Below are positions 16,049-26,025 of a DNA stretch of 64,000 nucleotides, in pieces. A program made the position numbers and the translations under genes. The stretch spans positions 1 to 64,000 of the forward strand of contig CAKQVG010000003.1 of the NCBI GenBank assembly GCA_934277695.1, given 5' to 3'. Position 1 is the stretch's first letter, and every line of letters begins with the position of its first letter. Source of the DNA: CAG-238 sp934277695 (GTDB lineage: Bacteria > Bacillota > Clostridia > Peptostreptococcales > Anaerovoracaceae). The notes below the pieces were generated by a model that searched no databases, had not been told where the DNA came from, and saw only the letters and a list, made by a program, of their open reading frames with translations.

Positions 16049-18268
16049 ATGAGTGTAAAACTAAAGAAAATTTTAGCCGTACTGGTAATTGCAGTACTCG
16101 TGTTCGGCTGGTTTGTCACCCTGTTTGGCATAGGTGACCAATCAAAAGATGATGCCATTAAATCAGTTAAAGACGCATTAAAATACGGCCTTGACATTAA
16201 CGGCGGTGTTTATGTTGTAATGGAAGCACAGACGGACAAGACGGGCGATGAACTCAAAGAGTTGATGGATCAGACGAGAGCCGTTATCGATAACCGTGTA
16301 AATCAGATGGGTGTTGCCGAAGCTTCGGTTACAATCGAAGGAACAAACCGTATCAGAGTCGAAATGCCGGGTGTTGAGAATGCAGATGAAGCAATTCAAG
16401 CAATCGGAAAAACCGCAAAACTCTATTTCGTTTTAGCCGACAATTCCATCGTGCTTGACGGCAGCAATGTTAAAGACGCACAGATTGCGACGGACGGTGG
16501 TCATTACAAGATCTTACTCGAATTTGACAGCGAAGGTGCCGCATTGTTTGAAGAAGGAACTCGAAAAGCTGTAAACGGCGAAGTTACATCAACCATTGAC
16601 GGCATGTCAAGCAATGAAATCGCAATCGTATTGGATAATGAAATCGTTGTACATCCTGAAGTAAGAGAAGTTATCAGTGGCGGAAGCTGCGAAATGACAG
16701 GAAATTATTCAAAAGAAGAAGCGACCATGACAGCAGCACTTATAAGAGGCGGTGCACTTCCGGTTGAACTTGTGGAAGTACAATCATCCGTTCAGACAGC
16801 AACCATCGGTGCACATGCGCTTGACAAGTCAATCGTTGCGGGTGCTATCGGTCTTGCTATCGTATTCCTGCTTATGATTATTTTCTACGGAATGCTTGGT
16901 TTCGTTGCAGACATCGCATTGCTTCTCTATGTAATCATGTTCCTGTGGTCTATGGTTGCGTTTAATGTGGTATTAACCCTTCCGGGAATTGCTGCATTGA
17001 TTCTTTCCATCGGTATGGCAGTTGACGCCAACGTTATCATTTTTGCAAGAATCAAAGAGGAGATATGCGCTGGCAAATCAATCAGAGTTGCAGTTGACGC
17101 CGGTTTCAAAAATGCTTTAAGCACGGTACTCGATGCACAGATTACAACGCTTATCGCGGCAGTTGTACTCTATGAAGTCGGAACGACATCCGTTAAGGGA
17201 TTTGCACTTACGTTGATGATTGGTATCATCATCAGTATTTTTACAGCAGTTGTGATAACCCAGTTATTCATTTCGCTGCTTGCAAACAGCCCTAGATTCG
17301 CTAAGAACAAATACTTTGGAGTGAATGAGGACGGAACTCCGAAGCAGATGCTTAATAAGACTTTCTCATTTATTAAACATAGAAAAATCTTCTACATCGT
17401 CAGCGTTAGCATAATCGTAATCGGACTGCTTTGGTCTGTAATTTTAGGAATGAATTACGGTATTGACTTTACAGGCGGAACCACCATTCAGGTTGACCTC
17501 GGCAAGCAGGTTGCGATTGAAGACGTAGAAAAAACATTAAAGGATTACGAACTTGATCCGCAGATTATTTACGCGGGTGAGGGCAATACGCAGGTTGTTA
17601 TTAAAACCATCAAGTCCCTTGATAATGCAGGCAGAAACGAAGTAATCAATACCTTAGAGCAGGCTTACGGAATTACCGAAGACGATGTTCTTGCATCGGA
17701 GCAGTTCGGACCGTCCGTAGGTGATGAACTTAAGCTGAACGCCTTGAAAGCGGTTATCATTGCATCCCTTGGAATGCTTATCTATATTATTTTCAGATTT
17801 AAATCCTGGAAATACGGACTTTCTGCGGTTGCAGGCGTTGTACACGACGTTTTGATGGTAATTGCATTCTATGCAATTTTCGGATTCACCGTAAACAATC
17901 CGTTCATTGCTGCAATTCTGACATTGGTTGGATACTCAATCAATGATACAATTGTAATATTTGACCGTATCAGAGAAAACAAAGCACTCCATACGAGAGA
18001 TAACAGCGAAGTGAATATTGACAGAAGTATTAACCAGACGCTGAACAGAACAATTATGACATCGCTGACAACACTTGTTGTAATGGTTCCGCTCTGCATT
18101 ATGGTTTCATCCTCCATCCGCGAGTTCATTATTCCGCTTATGGTCGGTGTTATCGTAGGATGCTGCTCCTCCATCTTCATCTGCAGCCCTCTATATTACG
18201 ATTTATGCAAGAAGGATGAAGGTTCAAAATATTTAAAGAATACAGCAAAAAAAGTAAAGACTAAATAA
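16049..18268 (+). CDS. secDF: Fused protein translocase subunit SecDF
   Basis: A 739-residue membrane protein joining SecD (about 1-425) and SecF (about 440-739), as in many Firmicutes. It uses the proton or sodium gradient to pull proteins through SecYEG from the outside. Visible marks are GLDINGGVYVVMEA (SecD D1), GMAVDANVIIFARIKEE (SecD membrane motif), GIDFTGGTTIQVDLG (SecF start) and GYSINDTIVIFDRIRENK (SecF membrane motif). Twelve hydrophobic segments are expected and fit. AGAGG lies upstream of the ATG. Only 12 bases separate it from relA. Confidence 0.96.
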   Translation: MSVKLKKILAVLVIAVLVFGWFVTLFGIGDQSKDDAIKSVKDALKYGLDINGGVYVVMEAQTDKTGDELKELMDQTRAVIDNRVNQMGVAEASVTIEGTNRIRVEMPGVENADEAIQAIGKTAKLYFVLADNSIVLDGSNVKDAQIATDGGHYKILLEFDSEGAALFEEGTRKAVNGEVTSTIDGMSSNEIAIVLDNEIVVHPEVREVISGGSCEMTGNYSKEEATMTAALIRGGALPVELVEVQSSVQTATIGAHALDKSIVAGAIGLAIVFLLMIIFYGMLGFVADIALLLYVIMFLWSMVAFNVVLTLPGIAALILSIGMAVDANVIIFARIKEEICAGKSIRVAVDAGFKNALSTVLDAQITTLIAAVVLYEVGTTSVKGFALTLMIGIIISIFTAVVITQLFISLLANSPRFAKNKYFGVNEDGTPKQMLNKTFSFIKHRKIFYIVSVSIIVIGLLWSVILGMNYGIDFTGGTTIQVDLGKQVAIEDVEKTLKDYELDPQIIYAGEGNTQVVIKTIKSLDNAGRNEVINTLEQAYGITEDDVLASEQFGPSVGDELKLNALKAVIIASLGMLIYIIFRFKSWKYGLSAVAGVVHDVLMVIAFYAIFGFTVNNPFIAAILTLVGYSINDTIVIFDRIRENKALHTRDNSEVNIDRSINQTLNRTIMTSLTTLVVMVPLCIMVSSSIREFIIPLMVGVIVGCCSSIFICSPLYYDLCKKDEGSKYLKNTAKKVKTK

Positions 18269-18280
18269 CAGGAGACATCA

Positions 18281-20482
18281 ATGATTACAAAGGCTGAGTT
18301 TTTAGAAAAAATATTAAGTATTAATTCTAAATACAACACCGACTTGATTGGCAAAGCATTTGACAAAGCCCAGGCCTTGCATGACGGCCAGCTGCGAAAA
18401 AGCGGGGAACCGTATTTTATACACCCGATTAACGTAGCTCTGATTCTTGCAGAAATGGGTATGGACGATGCCACAATCGTCGGTGGGCTTTTGCATGATG
18501 TCGTTGAAGATACAGAATATACCAGAGAGCAGCTCGTCGCCGATTTCGGCGAGGAGATTGCTCTTTTGGTTGACGGTGTAACCAAACTCGGCACCATAAA
18601 ATTTGAATCAAAAGAGGAAATCCAAGCAGAAAACTTCCGAAAAATGTTTCTTGCAATGTCAAAGGACATCAGAGTTCTGATTATAAAGCTTGCGGACAGG
18701 CTGCATAACATGAGAACGCTTGGCTATATGAAACCCGAGAAAATCGTTGAAAAATGCAATGAGACGCTTGAAATTTATGCGCCGCTTGCCAGCAGGCTCG
18801 GTATTTCCAAGGTTAAGTTTGAACTGGAAGACCTTGCGCTGAAGTATCTCCATCCGGAAGAATTTGAGGATTTAAAACAGAAAGTAAGCAAACGCAAAGA
18901 AGAAAGAGAAGAAACAATCAACACCGTTATAGGCGAGATTAAGGAAGCCTTAAACGATATGGATCTGCACTATGATATATATGGCAGAGCAAAGCATTAT
19001 TACAGCATATACAGAAAGATGAAATACCAAAACAAGCAGATTGATGAGATCTTCGACTTGATTGCGGTAAGAATTATAGTAGAAAACGTAAAAGAATGTT
19101 ATGCGGTTCTTGGTATTGTTCACACGATGTGGAAACCGATACCGGGACGATTTAAAGATTATATCGCCATGCCGAAACCGAACATGTATCAGTCACTTCA
19201 CACGACGGTTATCGGAGACAACGGCGAACCATTTGAAATACAGATAAGAACATATGAGATGCACAAAGTCGCTGAATACGGTATCGCTGCCCATTGGAAA
19301 TATAAAGAAGGCGATACTTCCGGCAATGCATCCAATGATGATATAAAGCTTGCATGGCTCAGACAGTCACTGGAATGGCAGCAGGACATTAAAGATCCGA
19401 AAGACTTCTTAGAGACCATGAAGATGGACTTGTTCGCAAGTCAGGTATTCGTTTTCACACCAAGAGGAGATGTTATTGAATTACCTGCAGGTTCGACACC
19501 GCTTGATTTCGCATTTAAGATTCACTCAGCAATCGGGTGCAAATGCGTAGGTGCGAAGGTGAACGGAAAGATGGTTACCATCGACTACACCCTCCAAAAC
19601 GGGGATATTGTTGAAATTGTAACCTCTGCAAACTCATCAGGACCGAGTGTGGACTGGCTCAAAATTGCCAAAAGTTCCAATGCCAGAAACAAAATCAGAG
19701 GCTGGCTCAAAAAAGAAAACAAGTCGGAAAATATCGAAAAAGGCAAAGACCTGCTCGATAAATATATACGAAAAAAAGGTTATGATCCTTCGGCTTGTGC
19801 GAAATCGGCGTTCTTAAATAAGGCGATGAAAGCCATGAATTTTGCCAATTCGGAAGAAGCTTTTACGCAGCTTTCCAACGGCGGAACGCTTGTAAGCAAG
19901 TTTGCAAATCTGCTGTTCGGCTATTATGCGGAGGAAACCAACACCGAGGTGAAATCCAACGAAGCTGTCATTGAAGAACTGAAAGCTGCAGAGGCAAGAA
20001 AAGCAAAACTCCGTCAGAGAACCAATGACAGCCCGGGCATCGTTGTGGAAGGTGCAGACAACCTGATGATTAAACTTGCGAAATGCTGCAACCCGGTTCC
20101 GGGAGATGACATCATAGGGTTTATAACAAAGGGCAGAGGCATTTCCGTTCATCGGTGTGACTGCTCCAATATCGTTGCTCTGCCGGAAGAAGAGAAGCAA
20201 AGATTCATTCATGTGGAATGGGAGGATCTCAAGGCAGGAAAATCCTACAATGCGGACATCTGCATTATCGGAAACGACCGAAAAGGAATTCTTTCGGATA
20301 TCTCGAGAGTCTGCGAAGATATGGACATTCATCTTTCGGGGGTCAATGCAAAGAGCGGCAGAGACGGAAGTCTGACGATGACAATTACATTGTCCATATC
20401 CAGTACGCAGGAAATGCAGAAAGTTCTGCGGAGCCTGAGAAATATCAGCGGAGTTACGCAGGTATACAGAGCAAAATCGTAA
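18281..20482 (+). CDS. relA: Bifunctional (p)ppGpp synthetase/hydrolase
   Basis: A 733-residue RelA/SpoT homologue that makes and degrades the stringent-response alarmones. The HD hydrolase domain is intact (YFIHPINVALILAE, LLHDVVEDT near residue 72). The synthetase domain shows YGRAKHYYSIYRKM, FDLIAVRIIV and PKPNMYQSLHTTVIG. TGS (VFVFTPRGDVIELPAGSTP), a conserved-cysteine region (CCNPVPGDDIIGF) and a C-terminal ACT domain follow. With both catalytic domains complete it is the long bifunctional Rel type. GGAGA precedes the ATG. The neighbour dtd follows directly, as is common in Firmicutes. Confidence 0.97.
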   Translation: MITKAEFLEKILSINSKYNTDLIGKAFDKAQALHDGQLRKSGEPYFIHPINVALILAEMGMDDATIVGGLLHDVVEDTEYTREQLVADFGEEIALLVDGVTKLGTIKFESKEEIQAENFRKMFLAMSKDIRVLIIKLADRLHNMRTLGYMKPEKIVEKCNETLEIYAPLASRLGISKVKFELEDLALKYLHPEEFEDLKQKVSKRKEEREETINTVIGEIKEALNDMDLHYDIYGRAKHYYSIYRKMKYQNKQIDEIFDLIAVRIIVENVKECYAVLGIVHTMWKPIPGRFKDYIAMPKPNMYQSLHTTVIGDNGEPFEIQIRTYEMHKVAEYGIAAHWKYKEGDTSGNASNDDIKLAWLRQSLEWQQDIKDPKDFLETMKMDLFASQVFVFTPRGDVIELPAGSTPLDFAFKIHSAIGCKCVGAKVNGKMVTIDYTLQNGDIVEIVTSANSSGPSVDWLKIAKSSNARNKIRGWLKKENKSENIEKGKDLLDKYIRKKGYDPSACAKSAFLNKAMKAMNFANSEEAFTQLSNGGTLVSKFANLLFGYYAEETNTEVKSNEAVIEELKAAEARKAKLRQRTNDSPGIVVEGADNLMIKLAKCCNPVPGDDIIGFITKGRGISVHRCDCSNIVALPEEEKQRFIHVEWEDLKAGKSYNADICIIGNDRKGILSDISRVCEDMDIHLSGVNAKSGRDGSLTMTITLSISSTQEMQKVLRSLRNISGVTQVYRAKS

Positions 20483-20493
20483 GGAGGAAAAAT

Positions 20494-20943
20494 ATGAGGG
20501 CTGTTGTTCAACGGGTAACCGAAGCGGATGTAACGGTTCAAGGAAGCAGTACAGGTTCCATCCAAAAAGGTTTGGTCGTTCTTCTTGGAGTAGAAGACGG
20601 AGATACGAAGAAGGATGCTGATTATATTGCGGACAAGGTTTCGGGACTTCGGATTTTTGACGATTCGGAAGGCGTGATGAATCTTTCCGTATCGGACATC
20701 GGAGGCGGAATCTTATCTATTTCACAGTTTACGCTCCTTGCAGATGCGCGAAAAGGCAAGCGGCCGAGCTATATCAAGGCGGCAAGGCCGGAAGCTGCAA
20801 AGGAACTTTATGATTATTTTAATTCAAAAATCGAAGAAAAGGGAATCACAGTCGGAAAGGGCGTTTTTCAGGCAGAAATGCTTGTTAGAATCTATAACGA
20901 CGGACCAGTAACCATTTTGCTTGACAGTAAAAAACTATTTTAA
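20494..20943 (+). CDS. dtd: D-aminoacyl-tRNA deacylase
   Basis: It hydrolyses D-amino acids wrongly attached to tRNA. At 149 residues it has the usual length and carries both active-site motifs: SQFTL (in ISQFTLLADARKGKRPSY) and the GPVT motif in NDGPVTILLDS. The frame is open further upstream inside relA, but MRAVVQRV is the family N terminus and AAGGAGG lies 7 bases before this ATG. It is cotranscribed with relA and the next hydrolase. Confidence 0.96.
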   Translation: MRAVVQRVTEADVTVQGSSTGSIQKGLVVLLGVEDGDTKKDADYIADKVSGLRIFDDSEGVMNLSVSDIGGGILSISQFTLLADARKGKRPSYIKAARPEAAKELYDYFNSKIEEKGITVGKGVFQAEMLVRIYNDGPVTILLDSKKLF

Positions 20944-20953
20944 GAGGTACAGA

Positions 20954-21574
20954 ATGAAAATTATCAGTTATGTAACGGGACCGATACAGGTCAACACATA
21001 TTTAGCATATGACGAAGAAACAAACAAGGGTTTTATCGTCGATCCGGGAGATTATTCCCCGAAATTAAGCAAACAAGCCATGGATTTAGGCTTAGACATA
21101 GAATATATTATCCTGACACATGGACACGGAGACCACATCGGCGGCGTAGAACGCTTTAAAAGAGACTTTGCCGGCGCTAAGGTAGTTGCGCATGAAAAAG
21201 AAAAAGAAATGCTTGCAGACGCGGAAATAAACTGCTCTGTCGAAATGTTTCCAAAGCCGATTACACTGGAAGCGGATATCTGGGTAAAGGGCGGAGATAC
21301 GCTGAAAGTCGGAAATATGGAGCTGCATTTCATTTATACGCCGGGGCATACGAAAGGCGGAATGTGCATCTATGTTGACGGAAATCTCTTCAGCGGGGAC
21401 ACGCTGTTCCGCTATTCCATAGGCAGAACGGATTTTTACGGCGGCGATTTTGACGCTTTGATGAACTCGATTAAAAAGAGACTTTTCACGCTGCCTGACG
21501 ATACGGTAGTTCTGCCGGGGCACATGGGAGTTTCGACAATCGGAGACGAAAAGAGAGGAAATCCTTTTGTATAA
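20954..21574 (+). CDS. Metallo-beta-lactamase-fold hydrolase, glyoxalase II-like
   Basis: A 206-residue cytoplasmic enzyme with the metal-binding signature THGHGDHIGG (about residue 55), then YTPGHTKGGM, FSGDTLF and the late LPGHM histidine. It belongs to the hydroxyacylglutathione hydrolase-like group often found next to relA and dtd in Firmicutes. The natural thioester substrate is not known; glutathione is unlikely in this lineage. AGAGG precedes the ATG. Its stop overlaps the start of hemZ. Confidence 0.88.
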   Translation: MKIISYVTGPIQVNTYLAYDEETNKGFIVDPGDYSPKLSKQAMDLGLDIEYIILTHGHGDHIGGVERFKRDFAGAKVVAHEKEKEMLADAEINCSVEMFPKPITLEADIWVKGGDTLKVGNMELHFIYTPGHTKGGMCIYVDGNLFSGDTLFRYSIGRTDFYGGDFDALMNSIKKRLFTLPDDTVVLPGHMGVSTIGDEKRGNPFV

Positions 21575-22958
21575 TATCATTATAAAGAATGTTGAGAACA
21601 AGTATGATTTTGCCGAGCTTATTAAAATTTTTCTCAGACCCGAAGAATTTAACGCTTACACGGAGGCAGAATATGCCGAGAAAGCGGAAGCGTGTGAACC
21701 GGCTGAGCTGATTATTTTCAACGAAGAAATGTCCGAAGACAAAAACAAAATCAAACGAGAGATTTACAATAAACTTTCTCGGTTAACCGACAAAAAGCCG
21801 GAGTGGGGGATTCTGACCGGCGTAAGACCTGTAAAACTCACGGGCGAGCTGTTTCAACGATTGAAAACGCAGGAAGCGGTTGAAAGCGAACTTTCGCACA
21901 CCTATCTTTTGGCAGAAGAGAAAATACGCCTTTTGACCGACACCTATAATTATCAGCAGGAAACCTGCGGCAATCCACCGAAACATTCCGTGGGAATCTA
22001 TATCGGAATTCCATTTTGCCCGACGAGATGCCTGTATTGCTCGTTTACTTCCAATCAGGTAGGCGATGCGGAAATCGCAAGGTACCTTGAGGCCCTGAAA
22101 ACTGAAATCTGCTATGTTGGCAGGCGGATGCGCGAAACCGGACTTACGGCGGAGAGCATTTACATCGGAGGCGGCACTCCGACGACACTTACGGCAGAGC
22201 AGCTTGATGATTTGCTTCAGGCGGTTGAGGACAATATGGACTTAAGTGCATTGAAGGAATTCACGGTCGAGGCCGGGCGTCCCGATACGATTACATACGA
22301 AAAATTAGAAGCGATTCATAAACATAAAGTTGAAAGAATCAGCATAAATCCGCAGTCCATGAAGGAAAGAACGCTTGAGCTTATCGGACGTTCACACGAA
22401 CCTGCAGACATTGTGAAGGCATTTCAGAAAGCAGACCGGGTTGGCATTCCGGTAGTCAATGCAGATTTGATAACAGGTCTTCCGGAGGAGAGCCCGGAAG
22501 ATTTTGCACGAACACTGGATGAAATCCTGGCTTTAGATCCGGAAAACATTACCGTGCATACGCTTGCGGTTAAGCGTGCTTCACGGCTTGTGGAGGTCGA
22601 TAAGGATTTTCATTACAAACAGGCGCAGACGGTGGCAGAAATGCTTAAAATCGCAAGAGAAAAACTCAAAGAAGCAGGCTTTCGCCCGTACTATTTATAT
22701 CGGCAGAAGCACATGGCAGGGGCCTTTGAAAATGTGGGCTACTGCAAGGATGACACTCCGTCAATCTATAATATTCGTATTATGGAAGAAAAGCAGACGA
22801 TTCTCGCGCTTGGTGCCGGCGGAATCAGCAAAATGTATTATCCTGCCGAAAACAGGCTCGAACGAGTGCCGAATGTATCAAATTACGAAATCTATATTTC
22901 CCGTCTTGAGGAAATGCTGGATAGAAAAGAACAAAATATTTTTAAGGAGGTAAAATAG
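21567..22958 (+). CDS. hemZ: Radical SAM protein of the HemZ (oxygen-independent coproporphyrinogen dehydrogenase-like) family
   Basis: A 463-residue radical SAM enzyme with the cluster motif CPTRCLYCSF (about residues 151-160) in the form CxxxCxxC, then IYIGGGTPTTL and VEAGRPDTI. The extra N-terminal domain of about 130 residues matches HemZ of Bacillus and clostridia rather than HemN or HemW. The start is a TTG, chosen because AGAGGAA lies 8 bases before it, no ATG fits, and it overlaps the previous stop by 8 bases. Whether HemZ makes haem here is unclear because no other haem genes are in the window. Confidence 0.9.
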   Translation: MYNIIIKNVENKYDFAELIKIFLRPEEFNAYTEAEYAEKAEACEPAELIIFNEEMSEDKNKIKREIYNKLSRLTDKKPEWGILTGVRPVKLTGELFQRLKTQEAVESELSHTYLLAEEKIRLLTDTYNYQQETCGNPPKHSVGIYIGIPFCPTRCLYCSFTSNQVGDAEIARYLEALKTEICYVGRRMRETGLTAESIYIGGGTPTTLTAEQLDDLLQAVEDNMDLSALKEFTVEAGRPDTITYEKLEAIHKHKVERISINPQSMKERTLELIGRSHEPADIVKAFQKADRVGIPVVNADLITGLPEESPEDFARTLDEILALDPENITVHTLAVKRASRLVEVDKDFHYKQAQTVAEMLKIAREKLKEAGFRPYYLYRQKHMAGAFENVGYCKDDTPSIYNIRIMEEKQTILALGAGGISKMYYPAENRLERVPNVSNYEIYISRLEEMLDRKEQNIFKEVK

Positions 22959-22959
22959 C

Positions 22960-24219
22960 ATGTTAACGAATGCTCCAAAAGGAACAAAAGACATAATGAT
23001 GGACCAGGTGTATAAGTGGCATTATGTTGAAAAAAAGTGGAAAGAAATCTGCGCGAGATACGGATTTAAAGAAATCAGAACTCCGATATTTGAACATACA
23101 GAATTATTTCAGAGAGGTGTAGGAGATACGACCGATATCGTACAGAAGGAAATGTATACATTTGAAGACCACGGCGGCCGCTCCATCACACTGAAGCCGG
23201 AAGGAACTTCCCCTGCAGTTCGCGCATTCATTGAGCACAAACAGTATGCGGAAGTACAGCCGATTAAACTGTATTACGACATTCCTTGCTTCCGTTATGA
23301 AAAGCCGCAGTCGGGTCGTTTAAGACAGTTCCACCAGTTTGGGGTGGAAACCTTCGGAACGACGAATATGGTTGCAGACGCTGAAATTATTGCAATCGGA
23401 TATGATTTTCTGACTTCCATGGGCGTTACCGACCTTACGCTTGAGATAAACTCCGTCGGCTGTCCGGAATGCCGCGCAAAACACAGAAAAGCACTTAAGG
23501 ACTTCCTTGCTCCGAAGTACGATCAGCTTTGTGACACATGCAAGTCCAGATACGAAAAGAATCCGATGAGAATTCTTGACTGCAAGAGCCCAATCGACCA
23601 GGAACTCGTTCAGGGAGCGCCTATGATGGTGGATTTCCTCTGCGACGACTGCAAAAACGCATTTGAAGATTTGCAGAAGAACCTCGACGCTCTTGAAATT
23701 CCTTATGTTATCAACCCTAAGATCGTAAGAGGTCTTGACTATTATACAAAGACAGCATTTGAATTCGTAACAAACAGCCTCGGTGCTCAGGGCACCGTAT
23801 GCGGCGGAGGCAGATACGACAACCTTGTGGAAGAGGTTGGCGGACCGCCAATCCCGGGCGTTGGCTTCGGTCTCGGAAAGGAAAGACTGCTGATGCTCAT
23901 GGAAGCAAACGGCGTTGAAATTCCAAAGCCGTCTGATTGTGATGTTTTCATTGCGACGATGGGAGAGGCAGCAAAACTTTACGGACAGAAACTTCTGTTT
24001 AACCTCAGAAGAAACGGCATCAAGTGCCAGATTGACGACCTTCAGAGAAATTTCAAGGGTCAGTTCAAATATGCGGACAGACTCGGCGCGAAATATGCTG
24101 TCGTAATCGGTGACAACGAACTGGAAACCGGTGTTGCGACATTGAAAGATATGGAAAAAGGCGAACAGTCCGAAGTGAAATTCGACGACCTTATTGACGA
24201 ATTGAAGAAGAGAATTTAG
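22960..24219 (+). CDS. hisS: Histidyl-tRNA synthetase
   Basis: A 419-residue class II synthetase that charges tRNA-His. Visible motifs are IRTPIFEHTELFQRGVG, CFRYEKPQSGRLRQFHQFG (motif 2), the histidine-site motif RGLDYYTKTAFEF, GGGRYDNLVEEVGG and GFGLGKERL (motif 3). The anticodon-binding domain fills the last 90 residues. AAGGAGG precedes the ATG. It precedes aspS with 12 bases between, the conserved hisS-aspS pair of Firmicutes. Confidence 0.97.
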   Translation: MLTNAPKGTKDIMMDQVYKWHYVEKKWKEICARYGFKEIRTPIFEHTELFQRGVGDTTDIVQKEMYTFEDHGGRSITLKPEGTSPAVRAFIEHKQYAEVQPIKLYYDIPCFRYEKPQSGRLRQFHQFGVETFGTTNMVADAEIIAIGYDFLTSMGVTDLTLEINSVGCPECRAKHRKALKDFLAPKYDQLCDTCKSRYEKNPMRILDCKSPIDQELVQGAPMMVDFLCDDCKNAFEDLQKNLDALEIPYVINPKIVRGLDYYTKTAFEFVTNSLGAQGTVCGGGRYDNLVEEVGGPPIPGVGFGLGKERLLMLMEANGVEIPKPSDCDVFIATMGEAAKLYGQKLLFNLRRNGIKCQIDDLQRNFKGQFKYADRLGAKYAVVIGDNELETGVATLKDMEKGEQSEVKFDDLIDELKKRI

Positions 24220-24231
24220 GAGAAGAAAAAG

Positions 24232-25995
24232 ATGAGCACTATTTTGAAAAGAACGCACATGTGCGGCACTTTAAATATTGAAAATGTAGACCAGGAAGTT
24301 GTTTTAAACGGATGGGTTGCAAAGAGAAGAAACCTCGGAGGCTTGATTTTCGTGGATTTAAGAGACAAAACGGGAATCGTGCAGGTAACCTTTGATGACA
24401 AAATTCCACAGGAACTTTTTGAAAAGGCTGATGCACTCAGAGGTGAATATGTCATCGGAGTAAAAGGCATCGTGAAAGAAAGAAGCGCGAAGAACGAAAA
24501 TATTCCAACAGGCGAAATCGAAGTATTTGCAACGGATATGGTTCTTTATTCCGAAGCAGACACGCCGCCGATTTACATCAAAGACGATGACAATGTTGAT
24601 GACAATCTGAGATTGAAATATCGTTATCTGGACCTCAGAAAGACGAAGATGCAGAGAAATCTTACATTCAGACATAAAGTATGCAAATGTGCGAGAGACT
24701 ACTTCGACGAAAACGGATTCACCGAGGTGGAAACTCCGATGCTCATCAAATCCACTCCGGAAGGTGCAAGAGACTATATCGTTCCTTCCAGAGTTTATCC
24801 GGGCGAATTCTATGCGCTTCCGCAGTCACCGCAGCTCTTCAAGCAGCTTTTGATGGTCGGCGGAACGGACCGATATATGCAGATTGTAAAGTGCTTCAGA
24901 GACGAAGACCTTCGTGCAGACAGACAGCCTGAATTCACACAGATTGACCTTGAGATGTCCTTTGTGGATCAGGACGATGTAATCGCAATTCAGGAAGGCT
25001 TCCTCGCAAAAGTTTTCCGCGAGCTCAAAGGCGTTGAAATCCAGCTTCCGCTTCCGAGAATCACTTGGGATGAAGCGATGGAACGCTACGGCTCCGACAA
25101 GCCGGATACTCGTTTCGGATTTGAACTCAGAAAGCTCAACGATACAGTAAAAGACTGTAATTTCAAGGTTTTCACTGACTGCCTTGCAAACGGCGGAGAT
25201 GTCAGAGGTATCTGCGTAACCGGCGGTTCCGAGCAGTTCAGCAGAAAAGACATTGACAAATTAACAGACATGACGAAGGCATACGGCGCGAAGGGCCTCG
25301 TATGGATTCGTGTAAATGACGGAGAATATAAATCCTCCGTGGATAAATTCTTCTCGCAGGAAGAACTTGCTGAAATCGCAAAGGTATTCGATGCGAAGAA
25401 AGATGACCTCATTTTCATCTGCTCCGACAGAGCGAAGGTAACTTACGATTCTCTCGGATTCCTCAGAAGAGAGTGCGCGAAGAGAATGGGACTTCTTGAT
25501 GACAATCAGTATAACTTATTATGGGTTGTTGACTTCCCGATGTTTGAGGAAGACGAAGAAGACCACTCCCTCAAGGCTATGCACCACCCGTTTACTTGTC
25601 CGAAGCTCGACCAGCTTGACTTGCTGGACACAGACCCGCTTGCAGTAAAAGCGGACGCTTATGACATCGTTTTGAACGGTGTTGAACTGGGCGGCGGTTC
25701 TGTGAGAATCCACGACAAGAACCTTCAGGCGAAGATGTTTGAAGTGCTTGGCTTGACGAAAGAAGAATGTGACGAAAAATTCGGCTTCTTAATTGAAGCG
25801 TTTAAGTATGGTGCACCGCCTCATGCAGGACTTGCATACGGTCTTGACCGTTTCGTAATGCTGCTTTTGGGCGAGCCTTCCATCAGAGAAGTCATCGCAT
25901 TCCCGAAGAATCAGAACGCGCAGTGCCTTGTTTCCAGCGCACCTTCGCCGGTAGACCGGGCGCAGCTTGATGAACTCGGTATTACAACGAAGTAA
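24232..25995 (+). CDS. aspS: Aspartyl-tRNA synthetase
   Basis: A 587-residue class II synthetase of the bacterial type. The N-terminal OB-fold anticodon domain begins RTHMCGTLNIENVDQEVVLN. The catalytic core shows CFRDEDLRADRQPEFTQID (motif 2) and motif 3 in HAGLAYGLDRFVMLLLGE (about residue 535), with the bacterial GAD insertion between them. AGGAGAAG lies before the ATG. Whether it also charges tRNA-Asn cannot be decided here. Confidence 0.97.
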   Translation: MSTILKRTHMCGTLNIENVDQEVVLNGWVAKRRNLGGLIFVDLRDKTGIVQVTFDDKIPQELFEKADALRGEYVIGVKGIVKERSAKNENIPTGEIEVFATDMVLYSEADTPPIYIKDDDNVDDNLRLKYRYLDLRKTKMQRNLTFRHKVCKCARDYFDENGFTEVETPMLIKSTPEGARDYIVPSRVYPGEFYALPQSPQLFKQLLMVGGTDRYMQIVKCFRDEDLRADRQPEFTQIDLEMSFVDQDDVIAIQEGFLAKVFRELKGVEIQLPLPRITWDEAMERYGSDKPDTRFGFELRKLNDTVKDCNFKVFTDCLANGGDVRGICVTGGSEQFSRKDIDKLTDMTKAYGAKGLVWIRVNDGEYKSSVDKFFSQEELAEIAKVFDAKKDDLIFICSDRAKVTYDSLGFLRRECAKRMGLLDDNQYNLLWVVDFPMFEEDEEDHSLKAMHHPFTCPKLDQLDLLDTDPLAVKADAYDIVLNGVELGGGSVRIHDKNLQAKMFEVLGLTKEECDEKFGFLIEAFKYGAPPHAGLAYGLDRFVMLLLGEPSIREVIAFPKNQNAQCLVSSAPSPVDRAQLDELGITTK

Positions 25996-26025
25996 AACAT
26001 TTGACAGATATATGCAGGAGGAGCC

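Noticed and set aside
23320..24258. Open frame of 312 codons antisense to hisS
   Set aside because: It is a shadow of hisS, with no domain or ribosome binding site.
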